DNA of 64,000 bases from Adiantum capillus-veneris (taxonomy: Eukaryota; Streptophyta; Polypodiopsida; Polypodiales; Pteridaceae). Under the pieces are notes generated by a model. It was not told the DNA's origin. It was given only the letters and a program-made list of their open reading frames with translations, and did not search any database. The stretch covers positions 124,767,518 through 124,831,517 of the forward strand of contig CM043968.1 of assembly GCA_014529385.2 (NCBI GenBank), in the 5' to 3' direction. Position numbers and translations under genes: made by a program. Shown here one piece after another: positions 45,801 through 57,695 of the stretch (the first letter of the stretch is position 1; every line of letters starts with the position of its first letter).

Positions 45801-46818
45801 CGATCACTGTCTATATACAAAGAAGTCTAAGGATGGCAGTTGGCTGATCCTTATTTTGTATGTGGATGACATGTTGATTGCTGGCAAACACTTGGAAGAA
45901 ATTTCAGCTTTGAAGTCAAAGATGGCAAAATCGTTTGACATGAAAGACATGGGTGAGGCAAGTCATATACTTGGTATGCGCATTGAGAGAGACAGATCAA
46001 AGAAGTTGATTTGGTTATCTCAAACAGAGTATATTGACAAGGTTTTGCAACGTTTCAATATGGAGAAGGGAAAGGCATTGAGTGTTCCATTTCCACCATA
46101 TGTGAAACTTAGCAAACAAGATTGTCCTGTGTCTGAGGAAGAAAAGGCTGAAATGGATAAGATTCCATATGCGTCTGCAGTGGGTAGTTTGATGTATGCA
46201 ATGATTGCTACACGTCCGGATATTGCATTTGCAGTGGGAGTGGTTAGCAGATATATGTCAAATCCCGGCAAGAAACATTGGGAGGCAGTGAAAGGTATCA
46301 TGAGATACTTAAAACATACAAAGAGTATGCGCATATGCTATGGTAGTCAGGATTTGAGTGTCAGAGGATACACTGACTCAGATTATGCAGGAGACTTGGA
46401 TAAGAGGAGATCTACATCAGGCTATGTCTTTACATTGGCTGGAGGTGCCATATCATGGCGATCTCGATTACAAGATTGTGTTACGCAGTCTACTACAGAA
46501 GCTGAGTATGTTGCAGCAAATGAGGCATGCAAAGAAGCTATTTGGCTTGGTAGATTGGTTGCAGACTTGGGAATCAAAGTAGATATGCCAGAGTTATATT
46601 GTGATAGTCAAAGTGCTATACAATTGGCAAAGAATCCAGTGTTCCATTCGAAGACTAAGCATATTGATGTCAAATATCACTTCATTAGGGAAGTACTTGA
46701 AGACAAGCAGATACAACTGCTGAAGATCCACACCAAGGACAATCCTGCTGGTCTACTCACAAAGGGACTTCTAGGAGAGGGCTTTGTGCATTGTCGTGAG
46801 TTATTGGGCATTGGATAG
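42853..46818 (+). pseudogene. Copia E gag-pol polyprotein, two in-frame TAG codons
   Basis: The start ATG is at 42853 (MASSQSETLYNIKKLDG). Stops lie at codon 23 (TAG at 42919, where family context suggests Trp) and codon 766 (TAG at 45148). Counted from 42943, the main frame holds a gag helical domain, a knuckle at 206-219 (CYHCGKKGHMKRDC), protease DSGA at 289-292, the pre-integrase motif LWHRRLGHMSKRG, and integrase D478, D541 and E577 with 35 residues between the last two. In the frame after 45157, RT follows with MDVKTAFLHGDL and YVDDM, then RNase H with GYTDSDYAGD and STTEAEYVA. All catalytic residues are present. Order PR-INT-RT-RH defines Ty1/copia. Expression would need readthrough or a repaired sister copy. 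Confidence 0.92.
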
Positions 46819-46902
46819 ATGGCAGCCATGTAAATCTTTGTACATTTATGTTCATAGATTTACAGTTACTTAAAGTGCCACATTGGACTTTAAGTGGGAG
46901 GT

Positions 46903-47119
46903 TGTTGGGATTAAAGCCCAAGTGGCCTCTTATGCGGATATGGCTGGCCGCCCGCCTAACTCACTTCCCTCTAACTCTTTGTATATACTAACTTATACTT
47001 TGTGAATACTAAGTTTAATTGGGAGATAACCCTTCTAACAGTTCTCTGCGTACTGTACTGTGTAAGCTCACTGTGTGTGTGTGTGAGAGAGTCGACCCAC
47101 GCTCCGCTCCACGACTTCA
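46903..47119 (+). repeat. Copia E 3' LTR
   Basis: A direct repeat of 41564-41786, 217 bp, preceded by taagtgggaggt. The differences are a shorter GT tract and a few substitutions (for example ccacgac against ccgcgac). Confidence 0.95.
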
Positions 47120-47933
47120 ATATACACATGTCACACCTATCACGTGGGTTGGTTAGATGTCCTACAATCCACAATGGGCGCTACTAGTGTGGAGGATCAA
47201 CAACAAAGAGTTTGTGAGGTCATCCATAGGGTCATTGAATTAGAGAGACAGAACAAGGGGATCAACATGCCTTCAACGGGTCTCATGAGATTCTTGGATA
47301 CAGGAAAGGATAAACAACCGACCTTATCACAAATGGAGACTCCCTCGGTAAGTCCAATGGATCCTCCATATGTTGTTTCTCCAGGGGGGTCTTAGTGCAA
47401 TCTGAGCCCACAAGTGAGAGCTTCACCTTTCCAAGTCTAGCTCATCTTTCCCTTGATGACACCACGGCTACCATGCCTACCCCAATGATGGGCATGCCAA
47501 GAAACACGCCATGGACCTCATTTGTTAGTAAAGCACCGCTACATGGTAGCTCAATGCCTACAACAGTACCTACAAGTGTGTACCAATCATATGCACCTAT
47601 GGGTCATCGCACTCATGTAGTCCCTACCCCTCCCATTGTTTCAACAACCTATGCTCCATAACCACAACACCCAAGTTCTTATTTCCATGGGACTATACCG
47701 GCTAGCATTAGCATGTCACATCAAACGTCTGTTATGCCTAGGGCCACACCTATGAACTATGGACCGCCACATGGCACAACCCCGTACCAAATGTGGAACC
47801 CAAGGGCTTCTTATGCGCCAAGCCCAATGCCAATACCTACTCCACATGTAGTCTCTGGAGCACCTTCACCCACGGTGCCTGCTCACTTAGGTGACTTGGC
47901 AACATTTGCTCAAGCTATTGGTCGATCTATTGT
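47120..47933 (+). pseudogene. Gypsy D gag, C-terminal part
   Basis: It continues the frame of 40803-41563 to a stop at 47395, next to a run of six G that probably hides a frameshift. It then proceeds in another frame with FPSLAHLSLDDTTA and a Pro/Thr/Met-rich tail (PMMGMPRNTP, MWNPRASYAPSPMPIPTPH), with one more stop at 47661. It ends abruptly in FAQAIGRSIVV at the start of an inverted LTR D. No knuckle, protease or RT remains. Confidence 0.65.
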
Positions 47934-48150
47934 TGTGCGCGTATGTCGCACGTGTCAATGCAAGGAACTTGCCGATACACTGTGTGCGAGCCACAAATGG
48001 CTCCGAGCACACAACAAGCCTAAACTAGTAAGCTCAAAGAAGGTGATGGTGTGTCACTCACCGCTCTGCTTCGTGGAGGATTCCTCGCCGCGAAGAAGAA
48101 GGAGCCACCGCTTCGCCGCTGCCGTGCCATCGTCGCAATGCTCGATCGCA

Positions 48151-48185
<35 letters not shown>

Positions 48186-48475
48186 ACGCATACACACACA
48201 CAAGGAGATGAAGAAGAGGAAGATGGAGATGGAGCAAGAGCACTCTTCTATTGCACAAATGAGAGAATGAGTGAATTTTAGGTTTAGTTGACTTTTATAT
48301 GAGCTCGCCTCATTCACACTTGGGCGCCCATGCTTAGCCAACTAATCCCTTGAATGTTCCAGTTAGAGTGCGCCTCTCATCGGCGATCACTCTTACCCTT
48401 TTCCTATTGGACCGACAAGCACGGTACCTGACTCTACCAACTAAACAATACAACGTCCATCGTAGGTGATATGCT
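47934..48475 (-). repeat. LTR family D, inverted copy, fused to the F1 LTR
   Basis: On the minus strand it matches 39487-40040, ending GCGCACA at 47934. It carries a CT run (about 48147-48184) where the plus copy has a short AG run. At about 48475 it passes without a break into family F LTR sequence. It is therefore not bounded as a normal LTR on that side. Confidence 0.8.
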
Positions 48476-48648
48476 GTCCGTGAGTGTGAGGTGGTGAGAG
48501 TGAAGCAAGGCGGGAGCTCCATTAAGGGTATAATCCCTTTGTAAACTACTTCTTGTTTTGAAGTACTACTTGTTTTGAAGTACTAAAGCCATTGAGTGGC
48601 TGCTTTCCCATGGACGTAGCCCACATTGGGTGAACCACGTATATCGTG

Positions 48649-48707
<59 letters not shown>

Positions 48708-48805
48708 CTATAATCTCGTGTATATAAATCTGTCTCTCTCCATTAAGTAATCTACTCAATTATCTATTTAGCTACGTCTTATTTCCTAACAACTGGTATC
48801 AGAGC
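48476..48805 (+). repeat. Copia F1 5' LTR (right part) and primer site
   Basis: gagtgtgaggtggtgagag to cttatttcctaaca (ends 48791) matches the right part of the LTRs at 53223-53484 and 62022-62284. A CT run lies at about 48653-48704. The primer site TGGTATCAGAGC is at 48794-48805. The left part of the expected LTR is replaced by LTR D sequence. Confidence 0.85.
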
Positions 48806-48864
48806 AAGGTTTGCTCGTAGCTAAATTATCTCAAGGAAAGGATTCCTTGAATTGAGTCGGAGTT

Positions 48865-51800
48865 ATGGCGGAGGAAGGGAAGCTCAAGATTGAGAAGTTC
48901 AACGGCAAAAACTACCAACATTGGAAGATGCAGATTGAAGACTATCTCTACCAGAAGGACCTCTATTTGCCACTAGGCGGTCTTGCGAAGAAGCCCGCAA
49001 CAATGGCAGATGAAGCATGGATTGTCCTTGATCGAAAGGCACTAGGAACAATCCGGTTAAGCTTGGCGTCAACGGTGGCCTTCAATGTTTCGGAGATGAA
49101 GACCACGGAGGACTTGATGAAGTCACTTGACGACTTTTACGAGAAACCATCGGCATCCACTAAGGTATTTCTTATGAAGCGCTTGTTCAATCTAAAGATG
49201 GCAGAGAATGGTTCAGTTGCAGAACACCTAAATGACTTTAACACAAACATAAGTCAACTTCGATCAGTGAAAATCAATTTCGATGACGAAGTGCGAGCTC
49301 TCCTTATACTATCATCTCTACCGGATAGTTGGGACAGCCTTGTGATGGCTGTAAGTAATTCTATCTCTGGCACAAATACTCTTAAGTTCGATGATGTTGT
49401 GGGTGTTCTCCTAAGCGAGGAAATGCGAAGGAGAAGCACAGGAGAATCATCAAGTGCTGCACTATCAGTGGAAACAAGAGGAAGGCTTAAGGAGAGATTC
49501 AAAAACCAAAAGGGTCGTGATCGCTCAAGGCGGAGCAAGTCACGCACAAAGTCAGTTCTTGAATGTTGGAACTGCGGCAAGAAGGGCCACGTCAAGAAGG
49601 ATTGCTGGTCCAAGAAGAAGAAGGAGACAGAGTATCAAGACAACAAGCCAACATCGGAGGTCAATGTGGCAGGTAAAGTAGAGCAAGATGCTCTAATTCT
49701 CTCATTAGACAATGTGTCTAATTCCTGGATAGTAGAGTCCGGGGCTTCATTCCATGCGACACCACACAAGCAACATTTCCAAGACTACACCAAAGGTAAT
49801 TTTGGGTATGTATACTTGGGAGATGATGAAGCTTGTGAGATTGTCGGCAAAGGTACAGTTTCTGTCAAAACTGCTAACGGAAATGAATGGAAGCTTAAAG
49901 ATGTTAGGCATGTTCCTTCTCTTCGCAAAAATTTAATCTCTACAGGACAATTGGACGATGAAGGTCACAACATTGCATACGGAAACAAACGGTGGAAGAT
50001 CTCAAAGGGATCTTTAGTGGTTGCCAAGGGTGAAAAAGTCGGTACACTTTACTTGTGTACTGTTAGCACGCAACCTTCAGCTTGTGCAGCAACTACAGAA
50101 GTTGACAGTGCGGTGTGGCACTACCGACTTGGGCATATGAGTGCCAAAGGAATGCAAATCCTTCAAACAAAGAAGCTTCTACCAGGTTTGAAAGAAGTGG
50201 ACTTAGAGTTCTGTGAAGATTGTGTTTATGGTAAACAAAAGAGGGTAAAATTTCAAAAATCAGGAAATGAAAGAAAAAATACAAAACTTGAGTTGGTTCA
50301 TTCTGATGTTTGGGGTCCTGCAGTACACCATCACTTGGTGGCTCATTGTACTATGTACATTCATAGACGATGCGACTAGAAAAACATGGGTTTATGTCAT
50401 GAAGAATAAATCCGATGTATTTTCCATATTTCAAAGGTGGAAAGCCTTTGTGGAGAATGAAACAGGTACCAAGGTTAAATGCCTCAGATCCGACAATGGA
50501 GGCGAATATTGCAGCCAAGCTTTTGAAAACTTTTGTGCTAGCAATGGCATTCGGAGGCAAAGGACAACCCCAAGGACACCTCAACAAAATGGGATTTCGG
50601 AAAGGATGAACAGGACAATCATGGAACGAGCACGAAGCATGCGGCTACATGCAGGCCTACCGCTTGAGCTTTGGGCGGAAGCTATAAGTATGTCTGTGTA
50701 CTTAATCAATCGGTCACCCTCAACGGCATTGGATGGGGGAGTTCCAGAAGAGGCATGGACAGGTAAACCGATGAATTATGCATTTCTCAAAGTGTTTGGG
50801 TGTGAGGCCTTCATGCACATAGATAGAAGCCTAAGATCAAAGTTAGATGCAAAGTCGAAAAAGTGTTTCTTCATTGGCTATGGAGAAGGAGACTTTGGGT
50901 ATCGCCTATGGAATCTTGAAGATGGTAAAATCTTAAGGAGTAGGGATGTAATTTTTAACGAACAAAATATGTACAAAGATTACTTGGAAAGAAAACAAAC
51001 AAAAGAAATAGGTGATGAGTACATGGAGCTTGAGGATGGTGAAGACTCAAGGACTGCAAACGGTGACAATGTGCAACAACGTCAACCAAATGAGGAGCCT
51101 CAACCTATTCCCCGAAGATCTACAAGAGCAAGTAGACCTCCAGAAAGGTTTGTTCCTTCCTTCAACCATCTCTTGATCTCATATTCTGGAGAGCCGGAAT
51201 CATATGAAGAAGCTATGCAACATGAATCCAAAGAAGAATGGACGAAGAGCATGCAAGTGGAGATGGACTCACTACATCGCAACCAAACATGGGAGTTGGT
51301 TGAGTTGCCTAAAGGTAAGCGGGCACTTCAAAACAAATGGGTGTACAAGCTAAAGGAAGAAGAAGGTGGGAAGAAAAGGTACAAGTCTAGGCTTGTGGTA
51401 AAAGGTTTTTCTCAAAAGAAAGGTATTGACTTCAATGAAATATTTTCTCCTGTTGTAAAAATGAACTCAATTAGGCTTGTCTTAAACCTTGTGGCTGCTC
51501 ATGATCTAAATCTCGAGCAAATGGATGTAAATACAGCATTCCCTCACGGTGACTTAGAGGAGGAAATCTACATGCTTCAACCAAAGGGGTATGAAGTAAA
51601 AGGTAAGGAGAAAATGGTTTGCAGATTAAAGAAGAGCTTGTATGGTTTAAAGCAAGCATCAAGACAATGGTACTTGAAGTTTGATCGATGGATGTTGGAT
51701 CATGGATTCACAAGATGCAACTCGGATCACTGCGTCTACACGGAGAATTTGGGAGATGGGAAATTCATCATCCTAATGTTGTATGTTGATGACATGTTGA

Positions 51801-52744
51801 TTGCAAGTGCTAACATGCAGGACATCATAGACCTAAAAGAGGAGCTGTCCAAATCTTTTTCAATGAAAGATTTAGGTGCTGCAAAGAGGATACTTGGTAT
51901 GAAAATATCAAGGGACAGGACGAAGAAGACAATAAAGCTATCTCAAGAAGATTACATCAAGAAGGTACTAGAAAGGTTTGCAATGCAAAATGCAAAACCA
52001 GTTTCTACACCTTTGGCTGGTCATTTTAAACTAACGAAGGATATGTGTCCAAAGACACAAGAGGAGATAGCCTATATGTCTAAAGTTCCATATGCTGCAG
52101 CGGTAGGTTCTCTAATGTATGCTATGGTCTGGACAAGGCCAGACATTGCACATGCAGTGGGAGTTGTGAGTAGGTTCATGGACAACCCAGGTAAAGAGCA
52201 TTGGCAAGCTGTGAAGTGGATACTTAGGTATCTAAAAGGGACAACAACAAATGCTTTGTATTTTGGAGGAACTGATATTTTTCTAGAAGGGTATGCTGAT
52301 GCAGATATGGCAGGTGACAAAGATACTCGAAGGAGCACTACTGGCTATGTGTTCACGGTTGGAGGCACAGCAGTAAGCTGGGCTTCAAAGCTGCAGAAAG
52401 TGGTTTCACTTTCTATCACGGAAGCAGAGTATGTAGCAATGACGAAGGCAAGCAAAGAAATTCTGTGGCTTCACAGATTCTTAGAAGAGCTTGGATTCAA
52501 ACAAGACAATTGTGTCTTGTACAGTGATAGCCAAAGCGCTATCCGTCTTGCGAAGAACTCAGTCTTTCATTCAAGGACAAAGCACATTGAGGTGAGATAT
52601 CACTTTATACGCACTCTTTTGGAAGAGGGACAACTAAAGCTAGGAAAGGTGCATACAAGTGAAAATCCTGCAGACATGTTTACAAAGGTGGTCAACAAGG
52701 AGAAGTTGAGCTTTTGCTCATCTTCAATCGGCATTCAAGGATAA
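48865..52744 (+). pseudogene. Copia F1 gag-pol polyprotein, frameshifted once
   Basis: It starts MAEEGKLKIEKFNGKNYQHW. Gag, a knuckle (CWNCGKKGHVKKDC), protease (WIVESGASFHATPHK, with Glu where the catalytic Asp should be), the pre-integrase motif VWHYRLGHMSAKG and the start of integrase are in one frame to about 50320. Compared with the sister copy at 63780-63860, single bases are missing near 50322 and 50356, which shifts the rest to another frame. The second frame (to 52744) is open: integrase CLRSDNGGEY and QQNGISERMNRT, RT MDVNTAFPHGDL and YVDDMLIAS, RNase H EGYADADMAGD and SITEAEYVAM. It would be inactive without correction of both defects. Confidence 0.92.
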
Positions 52745-52792
52745 GAAGCCAAAATGGAAAGCAGTCACAGGTTTGGTTTGGAGATCAGTCTC

Positions 52793-53484
52793 CAAGTGGG
52801 AGATTGTTAAGTATGGAGCCTTATTTACCCTTGTAATTTTCTGTGGTAAAAGCGCACATTTGTAAGGCCCCCAGTATGAGGAGAAGCCATCGTGCGTGAA
52901 GGAAAATCACTCACCGAAAACCAAAATTTTCATGGACAAGAATCAGGGGCAACTTTAAAGGCCTCGGGGGCGGAGGTCCCCGAGACTTTTCTTTTCGCCG
53001 GAATATTCTTTTTTCGCCGGAATATTATGGCCGGACTTTTATATGAGCCCGCCCCATTCACACTTGGGCGCCCATGCTTAGCCAACTAATCCCTTGAATG
53101 TTCCAGTTAGAGTGCGCCTCTCATCGGCGATCACTCTTACCCTTTTCCTATTGGACCGACAAGCACGGTACCTGACTCTACCAACTAAACAATACAACGT
53201 CCATCGTAGGTGATATGGTGTCCGTGAGTGTGAGGTGGTGAGAGTGAAGCAAGGCGGAAGCTCCATTAAGGGTATAATCCCTTTGTAAACTACTTCTTGT
53301 TTTGAAGTACTAAAGCCATTGAGTGGCTGCTTTCCCGTGGACGTAGCCCACATTGGGTGAACCACGTATATCGTGTGTACTCTCTCTCTCTCTCTCTACT
53401 GTATAATCTCGTGTATATAAATCTGTCTCTCTCCATTAAGTAATCTACTCAATTATCTATTTAGCTACGTCTTATTTCCTAACA
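52793..53484 (+). repeat. Copia F1 polypurine tract and mosaic 3' LTR
   Basis: caagtgggagat (52793-52804) precedes TGTTAAGTATGGAGCC; the LTR ends TTTCCTAACA at 53484. Positions about 53034-53222 are not family F sequence but the inverted U3 of LTR D, starting exactly at its TATA box (cttttatatgag). In the F2 LTR the same place holds an F-type region with its own ctataaaagg. Confidence 0.85.
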
Positions 53485-53600
53485 TAACATGCCCCCCTTC
53501 CTGATGTAGATTCCATCCTCGGAAGCTATTGAGTTGAAGCTCGTTTGTCGAGGTGGAAGAGCATTTGAGATGAATGTCCTTAGCCTTCTTCAGTCACTGC
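53485..53600 (-). pseudogene. 3' end of a gypsy element with polypurine tract
   Basis: The minus strand reads tccgaggatggaatctacat then caggaaggggggcatgtta, matching the FRG-W-HQEGGHV end of pol and the polypurine tract seen in plant gypsy elements. The element's 3' LTR would start at or near 53485, exactly where F1 ends. No other part of it can be identified. Confidence 0.4.
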
Positions 53601-55133
53601 AAAATCAAACAACATTGGCACAGTAATTGCATTCTCATATAGAATTAAAAAGCATATGTAGTTGTAGGCAGACAATGTGATTGGTAATAGAATTTTAAAC
53701 CATTTGTTAGCAATAAACATTAAATTGCAATATAATCAAATGCATAAACAGATGTAAAGGTAAAAAATTAAACAAGTCTGGGGTCGCTAATTTAACGGTC
53801 GAAAGGCACTAGAGATCGACTATTAATACCATGGGTAAGCTTCTTAATTTTCTCTGGTCAATTAAGTTGTTTAATCGCGAGAGCCAAATATTTCATGTTC
53901 GAGGCTGACTAGAGGCTATACCTAGAAGACCTTGTAGTTAAGCTACAATAAAAGGAATTTCTCATGAAATCATCGCCTAACTGATTACCTTTTCTTTGAC
54001 CCCCCAAAAGTATTTTCTCATTGATTTACTTTTGATTGTGTGCTTATTTTGTATGCCTTGGGTTTTTTGCTTTTCAAGGAAAAGCGCCCACACTGGGAAC
54101 CTCTAGGGCTCTAGTACCATAGGCGATACATGTGAGTGAAGTACCAAATCAAGCTGAGATTTCTCTTCCAATTTAAGATTTTACATTGTGGCACTTTGAT
54201 TTTTTGTTTATTCGTTTTCAGCATTTTAATTTTGTAACTTTGGGGGGTCATATAACATTGTTACCCTCCCCAGGCTCATCACATTAGTAAACTCCCTTTA
54301 TAATACTTAAGCTAAAGGTCAATAGGGACAGCCCACTAGAAAGCCCTAGTACATTTCACACAATGCTGCCTAAATCGGATTAAGAACCTAAGTAACCATT
54401 GATTATTAGGAAGGCATTCCCCATGGTATTAAGAGAAGATCTCTAACACCTAACTTGGTCAAACTAGCTTAGTCAGACTTGCTTGATGTTTAAACCTAGA
54501 CAAGTGATTATGACAAAAAATGACATTGAATTAAATGTTTGATACTAAGCAAATGTTGTGGATATTATGCTACCAATCACAATCAAAGCAGACAATCATA
54601 GATGCAAAAAAGATAAGGGGCAATGCTAATGGACAAGAAACACCTGTTTGTGTTGATGGTCGCGCTTGATTTGAAGTGTGAACGAGAGAAAGATCCCATG
54701 AAGGTCCAAATCCTAACCACAGCAACACGTTCCTGTACACACTAGGAAACACAAAGAATACCTCTAGGAGGCACATCAGTGGGAAAAAAGAACTTTGGTA
54801 ATCACTCAACTCTAAAACAGAAACACTCCTATCGTACTAATCTTACCTACCCTCCATTATTCGAGTGATGAGGATCAAAGTTGTTTTATGGCACAGGTTT
54901 CTGTTTCAGTGTACCGAATGTGAATGTGTAGGTCTAAGTCAATGTTTGACTTTTATTGTGCATACTCGTTTGCTAATTACTCTTGCTCTTTCCTTTTTTT
55001 CTTTTTTGTGAGTATAAGGCTTTATATATACATTCCCTAAGATTGGGAGATTAAGAGGTCAGGGAGGAAGGTTGAGAGGGAAATAATTCAATAGGCTGAC
55101 GTGAATGAAGACTTCCCCCCTTCCTTGGGTAGG
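53601..55133. other. No gene recognised
   Basis: AT-rich DNA without domain-bearing open frames. A plus-strand gacttccccccttcctt at 55110-55126 is a candidate polypurine tract (minus aaggaaggggggaag) for gypsy G, which would put its 3' LTR just to the left, but I cannot define LTR ends. Confidence 0.4.
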
Positions 55134-56715
55134 TCATACTGTTTGAAATGTGGTCACCCTTTGAAACCAATTGTTCCAGTTGGTAATAGGTGAGGATTTT
55201 TGCCAGTAGTTTTCTATTACCATAGGTGCCTCATCGAGTTGCAAGGGTGGTAAGGTACTCTCCCAGGATTGAACTTGAAGTGGTTCATCAGGTGATTCTT
55301 GAACACTGGGAGGTGTGGATTCCTTTGTAGCTTCATGGAGGTCCACTATTGTAGGTGGAGGTTGTGGAGAAGCTTTTACCTCTATGGATGCATTACATGA
55401 GGAGTTGGAAGCCTCATTCCCCCCTTCCTAAGCTAGGTGGAACAAATCGTTCTTTCTTTGGTACCCAAACTAGCTCTGGAGCAGGTGTGTAGCATTCTGT
55501 GATTTTTTTCTTTCCCCGATTGTCGATTCGTTTTAGAGCTACGGGATTGGGCGCACATAGGTCAGGTGACAGGTAAGAACACAATCTACGTTTTGGCACC
55601 CAGATTTGGTCATTTCCTTGATAGTAGCCTTGGGCTTCCAATAGTTGTTTAGTAATCCAACGCCACGTTTTCTTACTTTTATTGGAGCGAGTGGTACGTT
55701 TCCTACAAGGCTTTTGTTTTTTAGCATCCGCCATGGTCGCTAAAGAAGCTTTAGGGACCCACTTGTATGTTTTATTTGTTATATGAGGATGAGTCTTGTC
55801 AGAAGCTATATGCATTGCTTGTAGCATATTTAAGGGTACGGGCATTTCATCCCCCTCATGTGTTATCCAGGTCATCCCCCTGTTTCCCCAAGTGTCTATG
55901 GTTGTTGCTAGGTGGACCCAATCCACATTGTCCGACTCAGTCATCCCAGGTAGTACATCCATATAAGGAGAATCTTCCCCAACATCAGTGTCCGCTTTAC
56001 ACGTGTAACAATACTGCAATGGGGCCGAGTGAACTGTGCTGTCAGATCTATGATCAATTATAAACCTGTTTCCTAGAGGATGTGCTCGACCCGTCACAAG
56101 ATCCACTCGAATGACAGAATCTTGGAACTGCAAGTAGACATGGTTTTTAGACCAGTCGTGTACCATTTTTGCTTCCCTCATGAAAGGACATCCTAAGATC
56201 ATCTCCGATGCCATAGTGTGCTTGGAGAAATCCATAACAATGAAGGTAATCCTTATTTTATGTTCAAAGACCTTGATCTTGAGATCTTCTAGCATCCCAA
56301 TAGGTTTAATGATAGACCCATTGGCCATCTTCACTACTATGGTTGTGGTCGCAAGGTGAGGTCTTCCCATAGCTTCCCATCAATTTTTAGTCACAATGCT
56401 AACCCCAACGCCACCATCAAGGATTCCCTTCACAGTTAATCCCTTAGTAGTGATTGGTATGGTCGCATTGGATTCATCACCCTCAAAGTATTGTCCCAAC
56501 TTGTTAACAGGTATTTCTATAACAAGGTTCTCATCTAGGTTGGGTTGTGGATCTAAGTGTTCCTCCTCTATTGGCATCTCCCCAACTCCATCCATCTGTG
56601 CAAATTGTGGTGGCCCAAATTTCAGTTCTCCATTGAGGAAGGCTCGAAGAGTTGAGACTAGCTCAGGGTCTTTATATAGTTTGGACATGATGGTGGTTCT
56701 AACTTCTGAAGACAT
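55134..56715 (-). pseudogene. Gypsy G: aspartic protease and WVPK-repeat region
   Basis: Minus strand. From 56715 a frame reads SEVRTTIMSKLYKDPELVST, then a protease-like GLTVKGILDGGVGVSIVTKN (Asp-Gly-Gly where D-S/T-G is usual). A single TGA follows, then the same frame continues with VKMANGSIIKPIGMLEDLKI, TFIVMDF and MILGCPFMREA, the second half of a retroviral-type protease. After it come three WVPK words (KTYKWVPKASL, QIWVPKRRL, ELVWVPKKERF) in a basic region, a stop at 55414, and a further frame ending 55134. No RT, RNase H or integrase is found, so the element is truncated or non-autonomous. Confidence 0.65.
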
Positions 56716-57695
56716 GAATCCATCAATTTGGCAATGTTTAACGGCACCTTTTGGACCTCAGTCCCTTGACGTGGGGATGGGATCTCCATTTCTTCAATAG
56801 GATCAGGTAGTCCCTCTGTAAACATTCTTTCCATCAAGAAGTGAGTACGCCCACTTTCCCATGACTTTAAGTCACTTTCTTCTTGGATGACACTAGGTAT
56901 GGCTAAGGGTCTATGGTCTTGGTGAGGTTGTTGTTGCGTAGGGAACACGGTGTCTGTAATCTGAATCTTCCTAGGTGCTGGTTCTAGATCCCTTTGGGTA
57001 TCTTCTACCAAACTCCTTAATTGCTTGACTCTCTCAATCTCCTCTGTAGGGTTTGGGTAAGTTCCTATCTTCTTTTTGGATCCTGGCCATTGTGGCTCAT
57101 GAAGATCTTCCTTGTTGGTTTCTATGTTAGTGGTCGTTTTGGTCTCCATGGTTTCACCTGAATTAGAATCTTCTTCAGCGTCGTTCATATATACGGGATC
57201 GTCACCAGTCCCTATGTTGGTCTTTGAACTGGGGTCTGACTTCGCTGCTTTTTGCGATCTCTTTCTTCGTGTTTTCTTCTTTTTCTGACATTGGGCAGTT
57301 GATGCCGTGTCTCTTTCCTCAAGAATATAATTTTGTTTTTGGAGCATCGATCGTGTGAGTACATTTATGGGTACCACAGGTGTACTTTGTGATGGCTCCT
57401 CGGTAACTTCAATCAAGTTTAATGGCGTGAGCTTCGGTGCATTTGGATTATTTGGACATTGGGCAATCAAACGATCTATGCCACATCGATTACACATGAG
57501 TATTGGCATTGTAGACATGCTCGCTTGATTGGTTTGCATTAGTGTGGCGTTCTTCTGTAGCCTAATAGGACACTCGGCTACACGATGTGGACCTCCACAC
57601 TCATAGCATTGAAGAGGTGGTCTCTTAGCAGTGTAATTGATATTTTGGCCTCTTGCCGCAAGAGCAGCTACTATACAGGTTTGACTTGTCCCCAA
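56658..57695 (-). pseudogene. Gypsy G: gag middle region with zinc knuckles
   Basis: A 345-codon frame with CYECGGPHRVAECP (CX2CX3HX4C) and CNRCGIDRLIAQCP (third ligand lost), then a Lys/Arg-rich stretch (KKKKTRRKRSQKAAK), an acidic stretch and PIEEMEIPSPRQGTEVQKVP. It overlaps the preceding gag frame at 57671-57695, so a frameshift separates them. Confidence 0.65.

Larger units (their letters stand above)
41564..47119 (+). mobile_element. Copia retrotransposon E, nearly intact, inserted in gypsy D gag
   Basis: It has two short LTRs (41564-41786, 46903-47119), a tRNA-Met primer site, a 1-kb leader, one gag-pol frame (42853-46818) broken only by two TAG codons, and the polypurine tract taagtgggaggt (46891-46902). 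The flanks ctata and atata look like a 5-bp target duplication with one change. The near identity of the LTRs points to a young insertion. Confidence 0.93.
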
